DNA of 64,000 bases from contig NC_079202.1 of the NCBI RefSeq assembly GCF_026745355.1, positions 57,984,122 to 58,048,121 on the forward strand, given 5' to 3'. Shown piece by piece: positions 58,953 to 64,000 of this stretch; position 1 is the first letter of the stretch; every line of letters starts with the position of its first letter. Position numbers and translations under genes: made by a program. This stretch comes from Beta vulgaris subsp. vulgaris. Lineage: Eukaryota; Streptophyta; Magnoliopsida; Caryophyllales; Amaranthaceae. The notes under the pieces were generated by a model. It was given only the letters and a program-made list of their open reading frames with translations, had not been told where the DNA came from and ran no database searches.

Positions 58953-61900
58953 ATGGAAGCGAATCTTAAAGGTGAATTCTTTTTTTTCCCCTTTTTTTTC
59001 ATTATATACTACTTTTGGTTATTAATGTTGATTTGGCTTTTTCTACTATCAATGTATGTGTGTTCTTTTTTGTTTATCATGTTGTTTTTTGACAATGTAT
59101 GTGAGATTGAGGGAAAAATAATTGTGGGTTTGTGGATTTCTGGGCTATTTTTTTATGGGTATCGTGATTTTTTTTTTTTTTTTTTTGCCTTTTTTGAATG
59201 TATATGTTTTTTTAAACCTTCGTATTAAAGTTTTTCTTTTCTGGGTTTTGGTTGTGGAATGCATGCTAGTAGTGTTGGTTTGTCGGATGATTAAAATTTC
59301 ATGTTTTTTAGTGAACTTTAGTAGAAATATAATACACAATTTTCAAAAATAATATAAAAATGACAGCATAATATGGTTATATGAGAGAAGGAAAAAAAGG
59401 TGCATGAAAAGAGGATTTGGGTGTGAGCTTGGGTTGTATAGTCTTGTATCAAAAGTATTTTTTTTTGACTAAATTAGAAAGAATTTTTTGGAACTGTATT
59501 ACTATTGTGTTTTTCATGCTTTCTTAGAGTTTTGCTAAATTTTTCTGTCCATTTTCTGGACTACTGATGTTCAATTATGCAATGGGGCGCAATTTTCTAA
59601 GATGAATGATTCTATGATGTAAAAGTGTCTCAATTATGCATGCACTTTTTAGAGAAAAGATAGACTAGAGTAAATTAGACAACTTTGCCCTGCAAAGTTT
59701 GAAATGAGGGCTTTTAAGCATTAGAGGATGTATGGGATGAAGCAAATTATTGAGTAATAGTTTCATTAGGATAAGAGAAAAGTTTTGTGTTATGACATTT
59801 GTTTAGTCATGTAGTTTTAAGCTTTTAAAACAAATTTCTGGGTAGAAGCTAGAATTAAGCCGTACTAGAAGAATGGAGAAACACTACTAACATCACTGTA
59901 TATATGCCTATTCACCATAGGAGGCTTTGTTTCGTGTGAACATGACATTGTCATTATATGACATGCATGCATTTTGATGGAAAATTTTGACTTGTGTCCT
60001 CTACGATCATGCCTCACTCTCGTTTCAGAATGTGTGATGAAATTTGTTTGGTTTTCAATTATGGTGGCAGGCTTCTGCTTTTGTCGAAATCTCGAAGGTT
60101 TTCCCTTAGATTCTAGTTCATTTAGGAAGCTATAGGTAAACGTACAGTAGATAAGAGGTCGTCAAGGATTATTCATTAGCCATTAAGTGCATGACAATAG
60201 AGTGTAGTTGTCTTATCTGATTAAAATTGGAGACATACATGTCGATATATAGCATGATTAAATTGCTAGCAGTCTTGGGCTATACCTTCAAAGTTTTGCA
60301 AGATTTGATTGGGCAAGACTTGAAATAACTATGCAGTTGAAGCCCTATTCTGCTTTGAGGTATCCTATGTTGTCAATATTTCCAGGATCGTTTATTAAAC
60401 CAATTTATTTGTCCAATTGCATCTTTCCTTCTTCCTTGCCGAAGACAAAGTACTAGGACCATAGTGAAATTGTGAGACTTTGGGGGAAACATCTTTGGTA
60501 GATAGGATCATAGGAAAGAAAATCAATTGTTGCTACTAAAACTTTGGCAAGAATTTGTTTGTGGTGTGGTTTGCAGACTTTTGTACAAGTCCACATGCAT
60601 TAAAATGTTGTTGGATAATCATGCTTCTCTCTATTGTCTCACCTGCCATAAGTTGGAATAAGGTCAATTTATGCGTCGACATTATAGAAGATGTTGATTA
60701 TCATTCTTGTTTGAACTCCAAAACTTTGACTATTGGTGTATGCAAGTGATATTCAAGAAGAATTGATTTTAATGGGGATGGGGGGGGGGGGGGGGAAAGA
60801 CGGGTGATGGGGGAATGAATAAAAAAGTGCAGTTTAAATTCTAGATTGTTTGGATACGGGCACCATGTTGCAAGATTCAGGGTAAATTCTTGGCCTTGTT
60901 GCTGATTTTTCACTTATCTGAGTGACTTTGAGGGTAAGTGAGGACCAGGGTTACTGAAATTTTAGATTATTGACTATATCGAGCATTGACCTGTTTTATC
61001 CTGTCTAAATAGGTTTGGTTCTTGACCCTGCAAAATGTAGTGGTCTTCCCTTGGAAGAGAAGAGGGAGCTAGTTCGGGAAATTGCTCAGTGGTCGGAAGA
61101 TGCTCCAGACATTCTTAGTTCATTTAGCCGCAAAGAGTTGTTGGAAATTATCTGTGCTGAAATGGGTAAAGAGAGAAAGTACAGTGGATTTACTAAACTT
61201 AGAATGATAGAGCACCTTCTAAAGCTAATTTCTAAAAACTCAAAGAGGAAGAGTAGTGATAATGATTTTGAGTTTTCTATAGCCAAAAGCCAAAATGGAG
61301 CTAAGAAGCAGAGAAAGATTGAAAGCCCTATTCAACTGTACACTGACCAGGATTGTGAACAAGGGGTAAGCAGGAGCGAGATTGAAGTTAAAACCTTATT
61401 GTGTCCAAATCTAGCATGCAGAGCTACTCTAAGCCCAGATGATGGTTTTTGCAAGAGGTGTTCTTGTTGTGTCTGCCATCACTATGATGATAATAAGGAT
61501 CCAAGTCTTTGGTTGACCTGTGACTCTGATCCTCCGAACGAGGGCGACTCATGTGGAATGTCTTGTCATATAAAATGTGCACTCAAGCATGATAGAACTG
61601 GCATAATGAAGAACTGTAAGCGTGGAAAATTGGATGGGAGATTCCACTGTGTTTCTTGTGGAAAAATCAATGACCTTATGAGGTAAGAGCTCTTCTTGTC
61701 CCATTATGATGTGCAGGTTCAGGTACTTTTGGATCCTGAAGTTGGCTTGCATCAAGATGCATGACTATGCAAGTATAACCTAGATAAAGTAACAATTAAC
61801 ATCTTGTCGACTTGTCCTATATAATATGCTGGTATAGACTTCTTATTATACCTGGTATTGTGGTAGAAAATTTTGTTTGCTCTTACTTTATGAATTGTGC

Positions 61901-64000
61901 AAAAATTAACAAGGAGCATTAAACTACTTAAAATATTGAAATGTCTAGACCACTCCCGGTGACAAATGCTTATGTGTTTATTCTGCCTATTTCTTGCTTG
62001 TTCATTGAACCCATGGGAAATTGTGGATGCCAAAAGGTTCCTGGACGTGTGCATATGTATGTAGCATGGATGATTGAATGCTGCACAGCTGAAGCCCTCA
62101 GTTTACCTGGATTTGTGATGATTTTGGACTCAATATATATACCTTTCTGGTCTTTGGTATACATGCAAATGTCCTTCTGTTTCTCGTTGACGACTGCGTG
62201 GCAGAAGGGGGAGTCTCAGATGTATTATCATTTTTATATTACCATTAATGAGTTATGCCCTTCTAAGAAGAAATAATGTTATCATAGATGCAGTGGCATA
62301 CCGGCATGCCACATTGTGTACAGATGCTTTCAGGAGAAAACTAATTTATCACAAAGCATATTATGGAACTCTGAATTAGCACAGTTTCAGCAATTAAGCA
62401 GAGAACATGACACACTACAGCGTCTTTCTGTTTCTTTATAATTTACACAGTTATAATTATGCACACATAAATGCTCTTTTTAATTAATAGATCTTGTTTA
62501 TGCTGATTGTCAATGACATCCAGTACGTGGAGAAAGCAGTTACTGGTTGCCAAGGAGGCTAGACGTGTCGATGTGCTATGTTTGCGAATCTCCCTGTGTC
62601 ACAAGATTCTTGATGGAACTGAGCGTTATAAGGATCTACATAAGCGTGTAGATACTGCTGCAAAGAAACTTAAGAAGGAACTTGGGCCTCTTGATCGTGT
62701 TTGTGAAAAAATGGGCCGGGGAATAGTTAACAGGCTTGCTTGTGGAGCTGAGGTCCAGAAGCTGTGTGCCTCTGCTGTAGATGCTTTTGAGGCTTTATCT
62801 ACCCCCCATCCATATACATGCACTGTGAATCAGAAAAAGTCTCTGAGTAAGCTTTTTACTTGTTTTTCAGATTGTATTTTCTGGGTTAGTTGCTAGTTGT
62901 GTCTTGTGCATATGTAGCATCACATTTAAGAACTTTATATGTTCTGACAATAGCAAGCAGAATGCAAGTATTGAGAGAATTACTTGAGCAAACCTATTTG
63001 ACTTGGTACATTTTTTTTCTTTTGATAGTAGACTTCAGTCATACTTCATACATGATAGTTGGTTTTCTTATATGTTTTTAGTTATTTCATGACTTCAAAA
63101 AGAGATAGAGAGAATCAAGAATCATCTTCTTTTATGCTCACAAGATTAGTTCTTAGTTTAAGCAATTCACTAGGACCCTAGAAGAGATTGTTCAACTATA
63201 CCTAGGGGAAATGATATGTCAGTTTTCTTAAATCTAACTTCTTCATTCTTGACCACTTAATATATGCTCCAGTTCTATCAGCTAATTTATCTCGCTTTTT
63301 ACAGCATGCCAAATATGCTTCGAAGAATCTTTTCCAACATCAGTAGTCATTGTACTAGACTATGATGATCGGCTTTTAGAGGAGTTCTTGGGTTGTCGGA
63401 TTTGGCACCGAAAGTCTACTTTGAAGGCTTACCCAGAAAAGCCTTCTTGCATTGTTCTGAGGCCAGAGAAGAAATTTAAGATCTGTGATCTTCAACCATG
63501 TACAGAATATGTCTGCAGGGTTTCTCTATTTAGTTGCACAAGCGTTTTTGGGACTTGGGAAGCAAAATGGGTCACTCCTCCATTGATTACAATGTGTGCT
63601 TTAGTTTCCGATGAGCAGGATGGTATAATCGATGAAAATCCTAGGATGTTTTTCCAAGCCCTTTCTGATTGTGACAAATCAGCCACAATTGATCATACTG
63701 CAAAGCTTAGATCACTAAATGATATCACCGACACCCATATAGTGAGCTCGGGATCAATCCCCATCACCCCGGCCAAGATAGACACAAGGCAAGAATTTGT
63801 TGGCCTGAGTAACAAGATGCATGAAGCACTGAATAGCAATTATGAATATTGTGTTAGGGTGATCAAGAGTTTGGAGCGCGATAGACACCTGAGCATAGAT
63901 TTCAGAGTGAAGTTTCTCACTTGGTTTAGCTTGAAAGCCACGATGCAGGAGAGAAGGATAGTTAGTGCGTTTGTGGATACTATGGTAGATGATCCTCCGA
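58953..64000 (+). CDS. VIN3-like (VEL) Polycomb accessory protein, 3' end outside window
   Basis: Plus-strand gene with exons 58953-58971 (19 bp, MEANLK plus one base), 61013-61682, 62524-62846 and 63305 to beyond 64000. Phases agree at each GT-AG join and 569 codons are visible. VEL proteins work with PRC2 to silence genes such as floral repressors. The N-terminal helical part ([20 protein letters not shown]) is followed by a basic stretch at about residues 80-108 and a Cys/His-rich PHD-type finger at about 137-223 ([15 protein letters not shown] and on). Then come a fibronectin III domain at about 340-430 ([10 protein letters not shown]...[10 protein letters not shown]) and the VEL (VID) domain at the end ([20 protein letters not shown]), cut by the window edge. 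The order is that of VRN5/VIL1-type proteins, but subtype is not certain. Intron 1 is 2,041 bp and holds a G16 run (60780-60795). Confidence 0.94.
60780..60795. repeat. G16 homopolymer in VEL intron 1
   Basis: Sixteen consecutive G bases in otherwise AT-rich intron sequence. Its exact length is uncertain in any assembly. Confidence 0.8.

Noticed and set aside
58623..59228. 201-codon plus-strand ORF overlapping the VEL start
   Set aside because: It spans the CT microsatellite, the VEL first exon in another frame and the T-rich start of intron 1. The F-rich peptide reflects poly(T).

Overview
This 64 kb window is nuclear DNA of a flowering plant, almost certainly a eudicot. It is AT-rich, its genes have GT-AG introns and encode plant-specific families, and more than half of it is transposable elements. 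I cannot name the species. There are three real protein-coding genes and no convincing tRNA, rRNA or CRISPR. Most short ORFs are shadows or transposon debris.

Layout. 1-7,166: intergenic, holding a 1.67 kb solo LTR (781-2451, 5-bp target duplication), a Mutator-type MITE and a SINE. 7,167-15,334 (minus): a complete seven-exon gene for a QUASIMODO3-type Golgi methyltransferase (597 aa), with a Stowaway MITE about 400 bp upstream of the start codon. 16,466-19,606: a truncated LTR, then a PIF/Harbinger-type element with a decayed transposase tail and a 744-bp Mutator-type MITE nested inside. 19,983-24,492 (minus): a complete five-exon glutamate receptor-like channel gene (883 aa), with a 699-bp solo LTR in intron 1 and a small MITE in intron 2. 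24,554-27,595: no gene seen.

27,611-39,821: a poly(A)-tailed non-LTR retroposon with a 15-bp target duplication, split by a 10.8 kb Tekay-like chromovirus whose gag-pol is full of frameshifts. 40,018-40,412: a GC-rich hAT MITE. 41,583-49,972: a solo LTR of the same chromovirus family, split by a 5.6 kb CACTA transposon that carries a piece of a host gene resembling RBM19/MRD1. 50,610-57,257: a MITE, two inverted copies of a ~0.6 kb poly(A) retroposon, two ~530-bp Helitrons and a diverged solo LTR. 58,953-64,000 (plus): a VIN3-like (VEL) Polycomb accessory gene, cut by the window edge.

The three host genes act in unrelated processes (pectin methylation, ligand-gated Ca2+ entry, Polycomb silencing) and do not form a cluster. 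The most informative content is the layered insertion history, which target duplications date relative to one another; two unrelated solo LTRs packed with short GC-rich dyads; the gene-capturing CACTA element; and a near-perfect 101-bp palindrome in an intron. I found no evidence of a wholly new multi-gene system. Exon joins and element edges were worked out by hand from reading frame, splice sites and target duplications, without alignments.
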